A stretch of DNA of 64,000 nt from Sphingopyxis sp. 113P3. GTDB lineage: Bacteria; Pseudomonadota; Alphaproteobacteria; Sphingomonadales; Sphingomonadaceae. Below the pieces are notes generated by a model. It made no database searches, was not told the DNA's origin, and was given only the letters and a program-made list of their open reading frames with translations. Below, one piece after another: positions 26,361 through 35,065 of this stretch. The stretch is taken from contig NZ_CP009452.1 of the NCBI RefSeq assembly GCF_001278035.1, positions 1,149,501-1,213,500 of the forward strand, in the 5' to 3' direction. The position numbers and the translations under genes are program-made. The stretch's first letter is position 1, and each line of letters opens with the position of its first letter.

Positions 26361-26960
26361 ATGACCGTCGGGAATGACGCCTCCTCATTCGGGGCGGGCG
26401 GGGCGCTCGAGGCTGATCTTTTCGGGTCCGTGAGCCTTCCCGGCCTTGCCTATGCTGAAAATATCATCAGCGAAGCCGAAGAGCGCGCCCTCATTGCCCG
26501 GATTTGCGATGCCCGCCTCACGCCATTTCGCTTTCAGCAGTGGGAGGGGAAAAGACTGACCCGCTCTTTCGGCTGGACGTATGATTTCGAGACCAATAGA
26601 TTTGCACCGGGCGATCCGATCCCTCGCTGGATCGAGCCCATTCGGGCCCGCGCTGCGCGCTTTGCAGGCCTTGAGGTCGACGCGCTCGCACAGCTTCTGC
26701 TCATCGAATATGGCGTCGGAGCGGGCATTGGCTGGCACCGGGATCGCCCTGTCTTCGATCATGTGGTTGGAATTTCGCTCGGCGCGCGCGCCGTGATGCG
26801 TTTCCGTCGGCGCAAGGGCACAAGGTTTGAGCGCGCGAAGGCCGCGCTGGCTCCGCGCTCGGCCTATCATCTTTCCGGGGAGGTCCGAAACGCGTGGGAG
26901 CATAGCATCGCCGCGATGGACGAGCCGCGCTGGTCGATCACGTTCCGTAGCCTCAGCTGA
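26361..26960 (+). CDS. AlkB-like Fe(II)/2-oxoglutarate dioxygenase
   Basis: A 199-residue protein with the complete AlkB cofactor set: HxD at His126/Asp128 (GWHRDRPVFD), distal His181 (AWEHSI) and the 2-oxoglutarate arginines in RWSITFR (Arg190, Arg196). The N-terminal half carries the nucleotide-recognition lid, including TRSFGWTYDF. This short class is related to ALKBH-type alkylated nucleic acid repair proteins. GGGAGG lies 16 bases upstream. No ada gene is next to it. Confidence 0.88.
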   Translation: MTVGNDASSFGAGGALEADLFGSVSLPGLAYAENIISEAEERALIARICDARLTPFRFQQWEGKRLTRSFGWTYDFETNRFAPGDPIPRWIEPIRARAARFAGLEVDALAQLLLIEYGVGAGIGWHRDRPVFDHVVGISLGARAVMRFRRRKGTRFERAKAALAPRSAYHLSGEVRNAWEHSIAAMDEPRWSITFRSLS

Positions 26961-27008
26961 CCTGGCCTGGGCGCCGCTCCAAGCGCGCAGGGGCGCGCGC
27001 CTGGATGG

Positions 27009-27161
27009 TCAGATCCCGAGCCGTTCCCAGAACTCCGAAGCGTCCAGCGCTTTCTTTTCAGTCTTCTTTTGCAAGGGTTCACCCGCTTGCCAGCTCGGAT
27101 GGGGGAGCGGGGGCACAGCGTGACGGATCGCGCGCGAAGGCGAGGGGGGTTCATTCTTCAT
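27009..27161 (-). CDS. Small conserved-looking protein, 50 aa
   Basis: Read from ATG 27161 (AGGAA about 10 bases upstream) the frame gives MKNEPPSPSRAIRHAVPPLP, then PSWQAGEPLQ, and ends LDASEFWERLGI-stop. The compact Pro/Trp-rich N-terminal half and acidic-aromatic C-terminal end look like a real short protein. Codon use matches neighbouring genes, with G/C-rich third positions. Function unknown. It is convergent with the AlkB-like gene and lies 137 bases upstream of the DUF2383 gene stop. Confidence 0.55.
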   Translation of the reverse strand: MKNEPPSPSRAIRHAVPPLPHPSWQAGEPLQKKTEKKALDASEFWERLGI

Positions 27162-27240
27162 CGTGAATAGCGTTCCTGCCCGGGCAATGCGGGCGAGATG
27201 GGGATAAGCCCGCGCGCCGCACGGACTTTGTAGGCTAAAG

Positions 27241-27276
27241 GGCGGCGGCAGCCGGGCAGGAGCCCGGCCGCCGCCG
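27241..27276 (-). terminator. GC-rich hairpin after the DUF2383 gene
   Basis: Perfect 7-bp inner arms GCCGGGC/GCCCGGC around AGGA, extended by GGCGGCGG and CCGCCGCC, lie 22 bases downstream of the DUF2383 stop on the minus strand. The T run after it (CTTTAG) is weak, so termination is plausible but not certain. Confidence 0.5.
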
Positions 27277-27297
27277 AGGGAGGACGTGCGCGGGGGG

Positions 27298-27753
27298 TTA
27301 GCGGGCGCCCATCGAGTGCTTCAGAGTCGAAATCTGGTCATGACCCTCGCGAACCGAGGCGTAGCCAGCCTCGACGAGATGGCGAACCGTGGGGTCAAGA
27401 TCCGTGTCTTCAAGCGCGCTTTCGAACTTCGACTTGATATGATCCTCGCCGCGTTCGACCTCCGCGATTACCGCATCGTCGTCGCGCGGCCCGGTGAGCT
27501 TGTCGCGCAGCCCCAGGAAGGCTCTGTGCGCTGACGCGAGGACCGTACCGTCATCTTCGGGATTGCCGCCAAATTCGCGAACCTTCGCCTGAAAGGCGGT
27601 GACGACTTCGGCGCGCTCGTTCGCGCGGCTGAGGAAGATTTCCCGAAACTGGCCGGCATTCTCCTCTTCGGCCGCCTTGCGATAGCCATCGACGCTGTCG
27701 AGGGTCGTGGCGATGAGCGAATTCAGGGTCGAGACATTCTTGTTGTCGAGCAT
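27298..27753 (-). CDS. PA2169-family four-helix-bundle protein (DUF2383)
   Basis: A 151-residue helical protein opening with LNSLIATTLDSVDGYRKAAE, the DUF2383 hallmark, and containing the ferritin-like helix pattern (FREIFLSRANERAEVVTAFQ ... GEDHIKSKFESALED). The family is stress-associated, but its biochemical role is not defined. The Gln-rich gene lies 42 bases upstream on the same strand, so the two are probably co-expressed. Confidence 0.85.
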   Translation of the reverse strand: MLDNKNVSTLNSLIATTLDSVDGYRKAAEEENAGQFREIFLSRANERAEVVTAFQAKVREFGGNPEDDGTVLASAHRAFLGLRDKLTGPRDDDAVIAEVERGEDHIKSKFESALEDTDLDPTVRHLVEAGYASVREGHDQISTLKHSMGAR

Positions 27754-27795
27754 TTGCGAAACCTTTCAAAACTTTGTGGGGAGCTGGAGCCGAGC

Positions 27796-28167
27796 TCAGC
27801 GGTCGCGGCCAAAATCCGCTTCCGCGCGGTCTTCATCCTCGGCACCGCGATTTGCATCCTGCTGTTCCTGCTGGCGGTTGCGGTCTGCACCGCCCTGCTG
27901 AGCGCCGCCCTGGCCGCCGCCTTGCTGGCTCTGCTGACCTTGGCCCGACATGCCGCCCTGCTGCCCGCCTTGCTGGCCCTGGTTCGGCTGACCCTGGTTC
28001 TGCTGACCCTGGTTCTGCTGGCCGGGATTGAGATCCTGCTTCTGCTGGCCGCGGTCCTGCTGAATTTCCCCGGCGTTGGTATTGCCCTGCTGACCCTGCT
28101 GGGCCTGGCCGCGTTCCTGGTCGCTGCTGCCGGGCTGCGCCTGACGATTTTCGTTGTCGTTTGTCAT
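27796..28167 (-). CDS. Gln/Gly-rich low-complexity protein
   Basis: A 123-residue hydrophilic protein starting at ATG 28167 behind CAGGAGA. After MTNDNENRQAQPGSSDQERG it consists largely of imperfect QQGQQGN, GQQNQGQ and QGGGQGG repeats, then a charged tail (DEDRAEADFGRDR). It has no signal peptide or membrane helix and is expected to be disordered. The family is not recognised. It shares a strand and a short gap with the stress-type DUF2383 gene and is divergent from the large frameshifted gene at 28382. Confidence 0.65.
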   Translation of the reverse strand: MTNDNENRQAQPGSSDQERGQAQQGQQGNTNAGEIQQDRGQQKQDLNPGQQNQGQQNQGQPNQGQQGGQQGGMSGQGQQSQQGGGQGGAQQGGADRNRQQEQQDANRGAEDEDRAEADFGRDR

Positions 28168-28381
28168 GGTCGTTCTCCTGTGCTGGATGGCAGGAGAGAC
28201 GCGCCCCGCTTCGGCGTTGTTCCGCCGCAGCGGGGCCGAGAGGCGACAAATTTTCATTGTCTTAACGTAAATTATGATCCCGCCTGGCAGCGATGCGGCG
28301 GCTGGGCAACCTGTCGCGCGGCGGCACGTTCGGCCAGTATCCCGCTCTTGCGCTTCTCCTTCAGTCGAAGATTTTCAAGCC

Positions 28382-30618
28382 ATGGCTGCTGCTGCGCCGA
28401 TCTCCCGGAATGATCTTGAAACCCCGATCCTGACGCCGAGCCTCCTGGCAGCCCGCGCGGCCTTGCTGGAGGCGAAAGGGAGCGCAATCGCGACCTTTGC
28501 GATCGACGGTTACGAGGCCGAAGTCCGCCGGGCGGGCGAGGCGTTGTGGCTGATCGTGCGCCGCGAAGGACAGGGCGGCCTTGCGCTGCGCGCTGCGCCA
28601 CTGGCGGCTGGCGACAAGACCGAGACAGTCAAGGCGCGTGGGAAGGAGCGCGTTCATATCCGCACCTCGGGCGCCCTTGGCCGGTTCGAGGTGCAGATCA
28701 TCGTGAGTGATGCGGCCCCGAGCGCGATCCGGACTGTCATGCGCTTCACCCCGGCCGGGCCGGCACTTATCCCGCATCTGCCGCGCGACCTCTTTCCGCT
28801 CGGCAAGGACGGCGATCCCTTGAGTGCGGTGGGGCGCGTCGAGGCTGTACAGCGCGGACTGAACGGCGGCCTTCTTTATTTTCAGCTCGAACGCGCCGAT
28901 TTCGGCAATGTCCTATATTTTCAGAATCTCACCGCGCTCGGCGATTATTTCGAGGCGACCGGGACGACCCCCGATGGCATCGTCGGAGGCGCCTGGCCCG
29001 AACTTGGTCTCGCGCTTCCTGCGCCGCCGCCGGGCGCCATACGCGACGTGGAGCCCCTCGCGGGGGGCAAGCCTATCACGCTTTCGGATGCGATCCTCGT
29101 CCTTCGCCCCGATCGTCCCGAACACGAGCGCGACAGCGCGCGCCAGTTTCTGCAGATGCTGGGGACGGCCTACCGTGAGCTCGATCCGCCAACGACCGAT
29201 TTTCGCGATTGGATAGGGCGAGCAGAGGCCACGCTCATCGACCTCGACGAGGCACCTGAGGCGACGATACGCCATTATGGCCACCGTTATATCCACCCTT
29301 ATACGGCCGCCGAATATCCCGACGCGATGGTGCAGATGTCGATCGCCCAGGCCTTGCACGAGTGGGGACGCTGGCAGGGCGAGGCGCACCCACTGGAAGC
29401 CGAGTTTCTTTCAGGCATGGGGAAATTCCACGACGCCAAGCGCGGCGTGATCCGCCGCTATTTGCCCAATGTAGGGGGCGACAAGGACAGCGAGGCGGTC
29501 GACAGCTGGTATCTTTATCACCCGCTCCTCAATCTCGGACGCCTCGCCCTCGACGGCGACCGAAGCGCGAAGCGGCTCTTCCTTTCCTCGCTCGATTTCG
29601 GCATCAAGGCGGCGCACCATTTCGATTACAGATGGCCGATCGAGTACAAGATGACCGATTTTTCGGTGATCACCGAAACCGCAGGCGCTGACGGACGCGG
29701 GCAGACCGATGTCGGCGGCATCTATGCCTGGGTGATGCTGCAGGCGTTCGAGCTCACCGACGACAAACGCTTCCTCGACGAGGCGCGCGCCGCGATCGAT
29801 GCCGCGATCGGACTTCGCTTCAACATCAACTACCAGGCCAATCTGACTGCCTGGGGGGCCGCAGCCTGCATGCGGCTGTGGCGGATCACCGACCGCGCGG
29901 TCTATCTTGAGCAGAGCTATGTCTATCTTGCGAGCTTCTTCCACAATTGCGAATTTTGGGAGAGCGAGATCGGGCTCGCGAACATTATCGCAATTTTCTG
30001 GGCGTCACCTGCCTTCAGGATGCGCCCTATATGGCGATCTACGAATGTTTCGACAGCTATGCAGCCTTCGATCAATATCTAGCCGATAGCGGCCCCGACC
30101 TCGATCCCGCTGCGCGCATGCTGGTTTCGGAGTATTGCCGCTACGCGCTCGACCGGGCCTGGTACTATTACCCTGACGCGCTGCCTCCTGAAGCGATTGC
30201 CGAAAAGCAGCGCGAGAATAATGGCCACGTCGACCGAAGCCTCTCCTTCCCGCTTGAAGATCTTTACGCCGATGGGCAGCCAGCAGGGCAGGTTGGACAG
30301 GAAATCTATGGCGCCGGCGCGGCGTTCATATTCGCAACGCGCGCGTTCCACCGCGTCGAGGAGGCGCCCTTCCTTCTTTACTGCGACCAGTTCGTGCGCG
30401 CGAGTGAGCGGATCGGGACGCACACGCTTTCGTTATTGCTCGACGGCGGCGAGACGTGCCGCGCCCGCCTCGCCTTCTTGCGTCTGAAGCGCCGCAAGCT
30501 TCCCGAGCTCCGGGTGACGGGGGTCGAGGGCGGTGAACTGGCTGTGGACACCAGGAGCCGCGATCGTATCGAATACCGCGTGCCCGCATCGGGGCGCCTC
30601 ATCATTTCCTGGGAGTAG
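28382..30618 (+). pseudogene. Large (alpha/alpha)-toroid-like protein gene with frameshift
   Basis: Two frames together encode one protein of about 745 residues. The first frame runs from ATG 28382 to the neighbourhood of 29980 (FFHNCEFWESEIGLA). The sequence then continues in another frame with HYRNFLGVTCLQDAPYMAIYECF and runs to the stop at 30616-30618. Both halves show the same repeated helical hairpins, such as DSWYLYHPLLNLGRLALDGD and GGIYAWVMLQAFELTDD, resembling six-hairpin glycosidase-like folds. A one-base deletion near 29980 (for example AAA to AA before CATTAT) explains the break. It could be real gene decay or a sequencing error. No enzymatic family is assigned. Confidence 0.6.
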
Positions 30619-30742
30619 GCGAGGCGAATTTTGATCTGCGATAAGAAAGAGCGATTTTTCAAGGGCCGCATGGGCGGCGAGCGCAACGAGCGGCAATGCT
30701 GCTTCGTTATGATCCGGAAACCCAGCAAAGAGGACCCTTGAG

Positions 30743-30994
30743 ATGACCCTAGCTCGTCTTGCAAAATTAGCCGTCGTAGCAGGAGCTGGCGCTGCGGTCT
30801 GGCGCGCCGCGCGGCGACCAAATGGCGACGCGCATGCGGCGGCCTTTTCGGACGGCGAGACCGAACCTGAGAATTTCGACCAGACGCGCTCGGCAGGCCC
30901 CGATGGAATGCGCGACGAGCCGGCGCGCGAGTGGGACCGGGTAGACCAGGCTGCGGACGAATCCTTCCCCGCGAGCGACCCGCCGCCCAATTGA
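30743..30994 (+). CDS. Small protein with DESFPASDPP tail
   Basis: An 83-residue protein with an N-terminal hydrophobic helix (LARLAKLAVVAGAGAAVW), an acidic linker and the C-terminal signature WDRVDQAADESFPASDPPP. That signature recurs at the ends of small alphaproteobacterial proteins, often near stress genes. TGAG precedes the start only weakly (AGGACCCTTGAG). Its stop overlaps the TTG start of the DUF72 gene. Confidence 0.65.
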   Translation: MTLARLAKLAVVAGAGAAVWRAARRPNGDAHAAAFSDGETEPENFDQTRSAGPDGMRDEPAREWDRVDQAADESFPASDPPPN

Positions 30995-31765
30995 GACGAA
31001 GAGCTCCTGCGCGCGCGGCCGTCCGCATCGGATGTTCGGGATGGAATTACCGCCATTGGCGGGGGGCCTTCTATCCTGAGGACCTGCCCCTCAAGCGTTG
31101 GTTCTCCTACTATGCCGATCACTTCGGCGCGGTGGAAATCAACAATAGTTTCTACCGGTTGCCCGCCCCCGATCTGTTCGGTGTGGCGCGAACGGGCACC
31201 CGAGGATTTTCGCTACGCGGTGAAAGCCAATCGCTTCATCACCCAGGCGAAGAAACTCAAGGACTGCGAAGAACCGCTGGCGCGCATGCTCAGCGCAGCG
31301 CGGTATCTTGGACCCACTCTCGGCCCGCTTCTCTATCAGCTTCCGCTAAGCCTGCGCCTCGATCTTGAGAGACTCGAGGCCTTCTTGAAGCTCCTTCCTT
31401 CCGACCTTACGCATGTGTTCGAATTCCGCGACACGAGTTGGTATATTGAGGAAACGCGCGCGCTCCTCGATCGGTTCGGCGCTGGCTTCGTGGTCCATGA
31501 CTTCCCCGGCAAGGCCTCGCCGCGCTGGACCGCGGGCGATCTTGTCTACGTCCGGTTTCACGGTGGCGCCGGCAAATATGTCGGTCGCTACAGCGAGAGC
31601 GCGCTTCGCGGCTGCAGCGATTGGCTCATCAAACAGGCGCAGGCAGGGCGCCCGATATGGGCCTTTTTCAACAATGACAGCGACGCTGCCGCCGTCAGCG
31701 ACGCGTTGGCACTCGAGGCAATGATCGGCGAGAGTTCGGCCGCAAGGCAGGAGGTGAAGCAATGA
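30991..31765 (+). pseudogene. DUF72 (YecE-like) gene with frameshift
   Basis: Translation from TTG 30991, overlapping the previous stop, gives the DUF72 opening VRIGCSGWNYRHWRGAFYPE and EINNSFYRLPAPDLFG. The match then leaves the frame near 31183 and resumes as VWRERAPEDFRYAVKANRF and ITQAKKLKDC, continuing to FEFRDTSWY and FHGGAGKYVGRY. A two-base loss from a GTGTGTGG run (now GTGTGG at 31181-31186) restores the usual FxxWRE spacing. DUF72 proteins are TIM-barrel-like and of unknown biochemical function. The stop overlaps the next gene by ATGA, so the operon layout is otherwise intact. Confidence 0.7.
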
Positions 31766-32148
31766 CCCCAGGACGGACGAGCGCGCCGCAATTTGGGGGC
31801 TGTGCCTGCGGCGCTGTTCGCTATCGGATCGACGAGGAACCCTATGACGCGGGTTGGTGCCACTGCCGGATTTGCCAGCAGGTTTCGGGGTCGGGGGGGA
31901 TGGTATTCGCGACTGTCCGACGCGCTTGCTACCATATCGAGCGCGGCGCGGACCGAATCGGCCGCTTCGCCTCGACCCCCTTCGGCGAACGCAGCTATTG
32001 CCGCGACTGCGCCGCGCCGCTCACGATTCATGTGCGTCATCAACCAGGCGAAATCGATATTGCCGTAGCCTCGCTCGATGATCCCGATGCTATCTCCCCG
32101 GGATTTCACCTCTACGCGGCGATGGCTCGCCTGGGCGCTCGCTATTGA
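31762..32148 (+). CDS. GFA-family zinc protein
   Basis: A 128-residue protein with the Cys-rich zinc signature of the glutathione-dependent formaldehyde-activating (GFA/CENP-V) fold: GGCACGAVRY (Cys14, Cys16), WCHCRICQQ (Cys33, 35, 38) and SYCRDCAAPL. Most members are carbon-sulfur lyase-like proteins of unproven substrate. It is translationally coupled to the DUF72 gene. Confidence 0.85.
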   Translation: MTPGRTSAPQFGGCACGAVRYRIDEEPYDAGWCHCRICQQVSGSGGMVFATVRRACYHIERGADRIGRFASTPFGERSYCRDCAAPLTIHVRHQPGEIDIAVASLDDPDAISPGFHLYAAMARLGARY

Positions 32149-32321
32149 CGGGCTCCCCCGTTTCGATGCGCTTCGTCCGACCACGCGCGGTCTTCCGCGT
32201 GGCCAAACCGAAGCGCATACCGATTGTTCGTCCTGAGCCGTGGTTGGGCCTGTTCGCCCGTCCGCTCCGGTCGGCGGAAAACAGGCGATGGGCGCGGCGC
32301 GCGCGGCCCGGTGGCCCCCCT

Positions 32322-32957
32322 CTACCCGTGGAGGCTCATCAACGAATCCATCAGGCCATCGTCGGCGCTTGAGCAGACGCCGAGGACCAGTGCCTCTTCA
32401 AATCCGTCGGCGACGACATAGGCATGACCCATCGATGAATCGAGATAGATGCCCTGGCCGACGTCGAGCGTAACGGGGTCATAAAATTCGCTGTGCACCT
32501 CGATCCGGCCTTCGAGGACATAGATGAATTCCTCGCCTTGGTGGCGGACGAGCTCGCCGAACTCACTGGCGCTATGCGCGCGAATCCGGGTCAGGATGGG
32601 GATCATCCTTTTCTGCCGCAGGTCCGTGCAAAGATAATGATAGTCGTAATTGTCGGTCGTGACGCGCGCGGCCCGCTCGACGGTTCCGATGCTGCGGCGG
32701 CCGGTGACCCGCGGCGAACTTTCTTCCTCGTCTTCGGCAAACAGATCCGACATCCGGATCTTGAGGCGCTGGCTCACTTGCTGAAGCTTGTCATAGCTCA
32801 GCGTCAGCCGGTCATGCTCGACCTTTGACAAGGTCGAGACGGGGATTCCGGACTTGGCGCTCATCTCCTTCAGCGTCCATCCGTTTCGCGACCGGATGCC
32901 GCGCATCACGGCGCCGAGCGTCGGCGGGCTCGAGCGGTCTGTCATCAGTTCTGCCAT
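32322..32957 (-). CDS. XRE-family regulator with cupin sensor domain
   Basis: A 211-residue protein. An N-terminal helix-turn-helix (LKEMSAKSGIPVSTLSKVEH) is followed by a C-terminal cupin barrel (GELVRHQGEEFIYVLEGRIE and DVGQGIYLDSSMGHAYV), the SutR/PuuR-like layout in which the cupin binds a small effector. ATG 32957 or 32945 could be used; the latter has AGGGA at a longer but workable distance. It is divergent from the serine hydrolase/dgcA operon. The shared promoter boxes at 32965 and 36093 make it the likely local repressor of the D-glutamate locus. Confidence 0.88.
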   Translation of the reverse strand: MAELMTDRSSPPTLGAVMRGIRSRNGWTLKEMSAKSGIPVSTLSKVEHDRLTLSYDKLQQVSQRLKIRMSDLFAEDEEESSPRVTGRRSIGTVERAARVTTDNYDYHYLCTDLRQKRMIPILTRIRAHSASEFGELVRHQGEEFIYVLEGRIEVHSEFYDPVTLDVGQGIYLDSSMGHAYVVADGFEEALVLGVCSSADDGLMDSLMSLHG

Positions 32958-32964
32958 TCCCTAT

Positions 32965-32985
32965 TTGACAATTTTCCAATCAGGA
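32965..32985 (+). promoter_or_regulatory. Promoter/operator box A of the dgc locus
   Basis: TTGACA at 32965-32970 is a consensus -35, with ATTATG 17 bases further as a possible -10. The spacer reads ATTTTCCAATCAGGATC. The block TTGACAATTTTC plus YAATYAGGA recurs at 36093, matching at 19 of 21 bases. The box lies between the divergent XRE-cupin gene and the serine hydrolase gene, where a shared operator would be expected. Confidence 0.6.
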
Positions 32986-33088
32986 TCATTATGTCCCTAT
33001 TGGGCCAAGAAGTTTCAACCCCTTGGTAAGGGGTCGCGCGGCTTGCCGCAAGGGTCAGCAGGCCCGGATGAAAAAGAGGGGAAAAAGG

Positions 33089-35065
33089 ATGCGTATACTC
33101 CACAAAGCCCTGATCGGGCTCGCCGCAATCGCGGCGGTGCCGCTTGCGGCGCAGGGCCCGGTTCCCGCTCCTGCGGCAAAGACCAGCGAGGCGCCGCCTC
33201 TGCCCGCGACGAAATCCACTGAGGCGCCGGCGCTCACTGCGACCGATCTTGAAGCCTTTCTCGATGGCTTCATGCCTTATGCGCTCGAGCGCGCGCGGAT
33301 TCCCGGCGCGGTCGTGGTCGTCGTGCGCGGGGACGGGGTCGTCCTCGAAAAGGGCTATGGCTATGCTGACGTTGCGGCGCGCAAGCCCGTGTCACCCGAA
33401 ACCACGCTGTTCCGGCCAGGCTCGGTATCGAAGCTTTTCACCTGGACGGCGGTGATGCAGCAGGTCGAGGCGGGCAAGCTCGACCTCGACAAGGATGTGA
33501 ACGCCTATCTCGACTTCAGGATTCCGCCTTTCGAAGGCAAGCCGATCACGCTGCGCCACATCATGACCCATACCGCGGGGTTCGAGGAATCGATCCGCTA
33601 TCTGATCAGCAATGATCCCAAGGCCGCGATGCCGCTCAAGAAGCAGATGCCGCTCGCGCTGCCCGAGCGCGTCTTCGCCCCGGGAACGACGCCCGCCTAC
33701 TCCAATTACGCCACGGCGCTCGCGGGCTATATTGTCGAGCGTGTCAGCGGCGAGGATTTCGACAGCTACGTCGAAAATCATATCTTCAAGCCGCTCGGCA
33801 TGGATCACGCAACCTTCCGCCAGCCGCTTCCCAAGGCGCTCGCGGCGGACATGGCCGGGGGATATCCCGATATCACGCAAAAGGCGCGGCCCTTCGAGAT
33901 GGTGATCCCGGCGCCCGCAGGCAGCCTCTCGGCGAGCGGCACCGACATGGGCAAGTTCATGATGGCGCACCTCAAGGATGGTGCCGGCCTGCTGCGGCCC
34001 GAAACCACAAAGATGATGCACGATTACCGGGCGCCCGGCGTCGGCCCGCTCAACAGCATGGCGCTCGGCTTCTACGAACAATGGGTCAATGGCCACCGCG
34101 CGATCGCGCACGGCGGCGACACCGTCTGGTTCCACTCCTACCTCTGGCTCTTTCCCGATGCTGACGTCGGGGTCTATGTCTCGATGAACAGCCCGGGCAA
34201 GGAAGGCGGCGCGGGCGCGGTGCGCAGTGCGCTCTTCCACGGCTTTGCCGACCGTTATCTGCCCGGGACCCGGCCGACGAGCCGGGTCGATGCGAAAACC
34301 GCAAAGCAGCACGCCGAAATGATGGTCGGCCATTATGAGGTCAGCCGCGGGTCGTTTACGAACTTCATGAGCCTCTTTGGCCTCATCGGCCAGGCGGCCA
34401 TAACCCTGACCGAGGACGGCAAGATCCATGTGCCGGGTCTCGATGGTCTTAGCGCCGGCGCGCGCGACTGGGTGGAGGTCGAGCCCTTCGTCTGGCAGGA
34501 TAGCGGGACGGGCGAACGCCTCGCGGCCGAGGTCAACGATGGCAAGGTCGTGCGCTGGAGCCTCGATGCGGCATCGCCCTTCATGGTCTTCTGGCCGGCG
34601 GCCGCCGGCAAGAACGCGGCGTGGCTCGTGCCCGCGCTGATCGCGGCGCTTGGCATCGCGCTCCTCGCCGCGCTCGCCTGGCCGGTCCGCGCGCTGGTCC
34701 GGCGCAGCTTCTCCGCGCCTTTCGCGCTCGAGGGCAAGCCGCTGCGCGCCTATCGCCTCTCGCGCGTCTTTGCATGGCTCGTGCTAGTCGCACTCGCCGG
34801 CTGGTTTGGACTGATCGCGGCCTTCTCGGCCGATATCGGCAGCATCGGCGGGCCGCTCGACTGGCTCATTCACCTGCTTCGGATTCTGACGCCTATCGCC
34901 TCCTTCGGGCTCGCCGCGACGGCGGCCTGGCACCTCTGGCTCACCGTCCAGGGTCGGCGCAAGTGGACGATGAAACTGGGCGCGGTGCTCCTTCTTCTGG
35001 CGGGACTGGTCCTCGCCTGGGTGACGCTCGCCTACCATCTCTACGGTTTTGGAATGGTCTATTGA
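33089..35065 (+). CDS. Periplasmic serine hydrolase (class C beta-lactamase fold) with membrane tail
   Basis: A 658-residue protein. ATG 33089 follows AGAGGGG; 33068 is an in-frame alternative. The signal peptide ends PLAAQG. Active-site motifs of the CubicO/AmpC-like family are present: SVSK at 112-115, YSN near 203 and HGG near 341. The last 130 or so residues hold four hydrophobic helices, so the catalytic domain is probably periplasmic and membrane-tethered. Such enzymes include D-aminopeptidases and peptidoglycan hydrolases. Beside dgcA it plausibly releases D-amino acids from muropeptides. Its stop overlaps dgcA (TGATG). Confidence 0.82.
   Translation: MRILHKALIGLAAIAAVPLAAQGPVPAPAAKTSEAPPLPATKSTEAPALTATDLEAFLDGFMPYALERARIPGAVVVVVRGDGVVLEKGYGYADVAARKPVSPETTLFRPGSVSKLFTWTAVMQQVEAGKLDLDKDVNAYLDFRIPPFEGKPITLRHIMTHTAGFEESIRYLISNDPKAAMPLKKQMPLALPERVFAPGTTPAYSNYATALAGYIVERVSGEDFDSYVENHIFKPLGMDHATFRQPLPKALAADMAGGYPDITQKARPFEMVIPAPAGSLSASGTDMGKFMMAHLKDGAGLLRPETTKMMHDYRAPGVGPLNSMALGFYEQWVNGHRAIAHGGDTVWFHSYLWLFPDADVGVYVSMNSPGKEGGAGAVRSALFHGFADRYLPGTRPTSRVDAKTAKQHAEMMVGHYEVSRGSFTNFMSLFGLIGQAAITLTEDGKIHVPGLDGLSAGARDWVEVEPFVWQDSGTGERLAAEVNDGKVVRWSLDAASPFMVFWPAAAGKNAAWLVPALIAALGIALLAALAWPVRALVRRSFSAPFALEGKPLRAYRLSRVFAWLVLVALAGWFGLIAAFSADIGSIGGPLDWLIHLLRILTPIASFGLAATAAWHLWLTVQGRRKWTMKLGAVLLLLAGLVLAWVTLAYHLYGFGMVY

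Noticed and set aside
27930..28040. Repeated CTGGTTCTGCTGACC-like tracts as a possible CRISPR or tandem repeat array
   Set aside because: They are codon-level repeats encoding the Gln/Gly-rich protein on the minus strand; there are no unique spacers of regular length.
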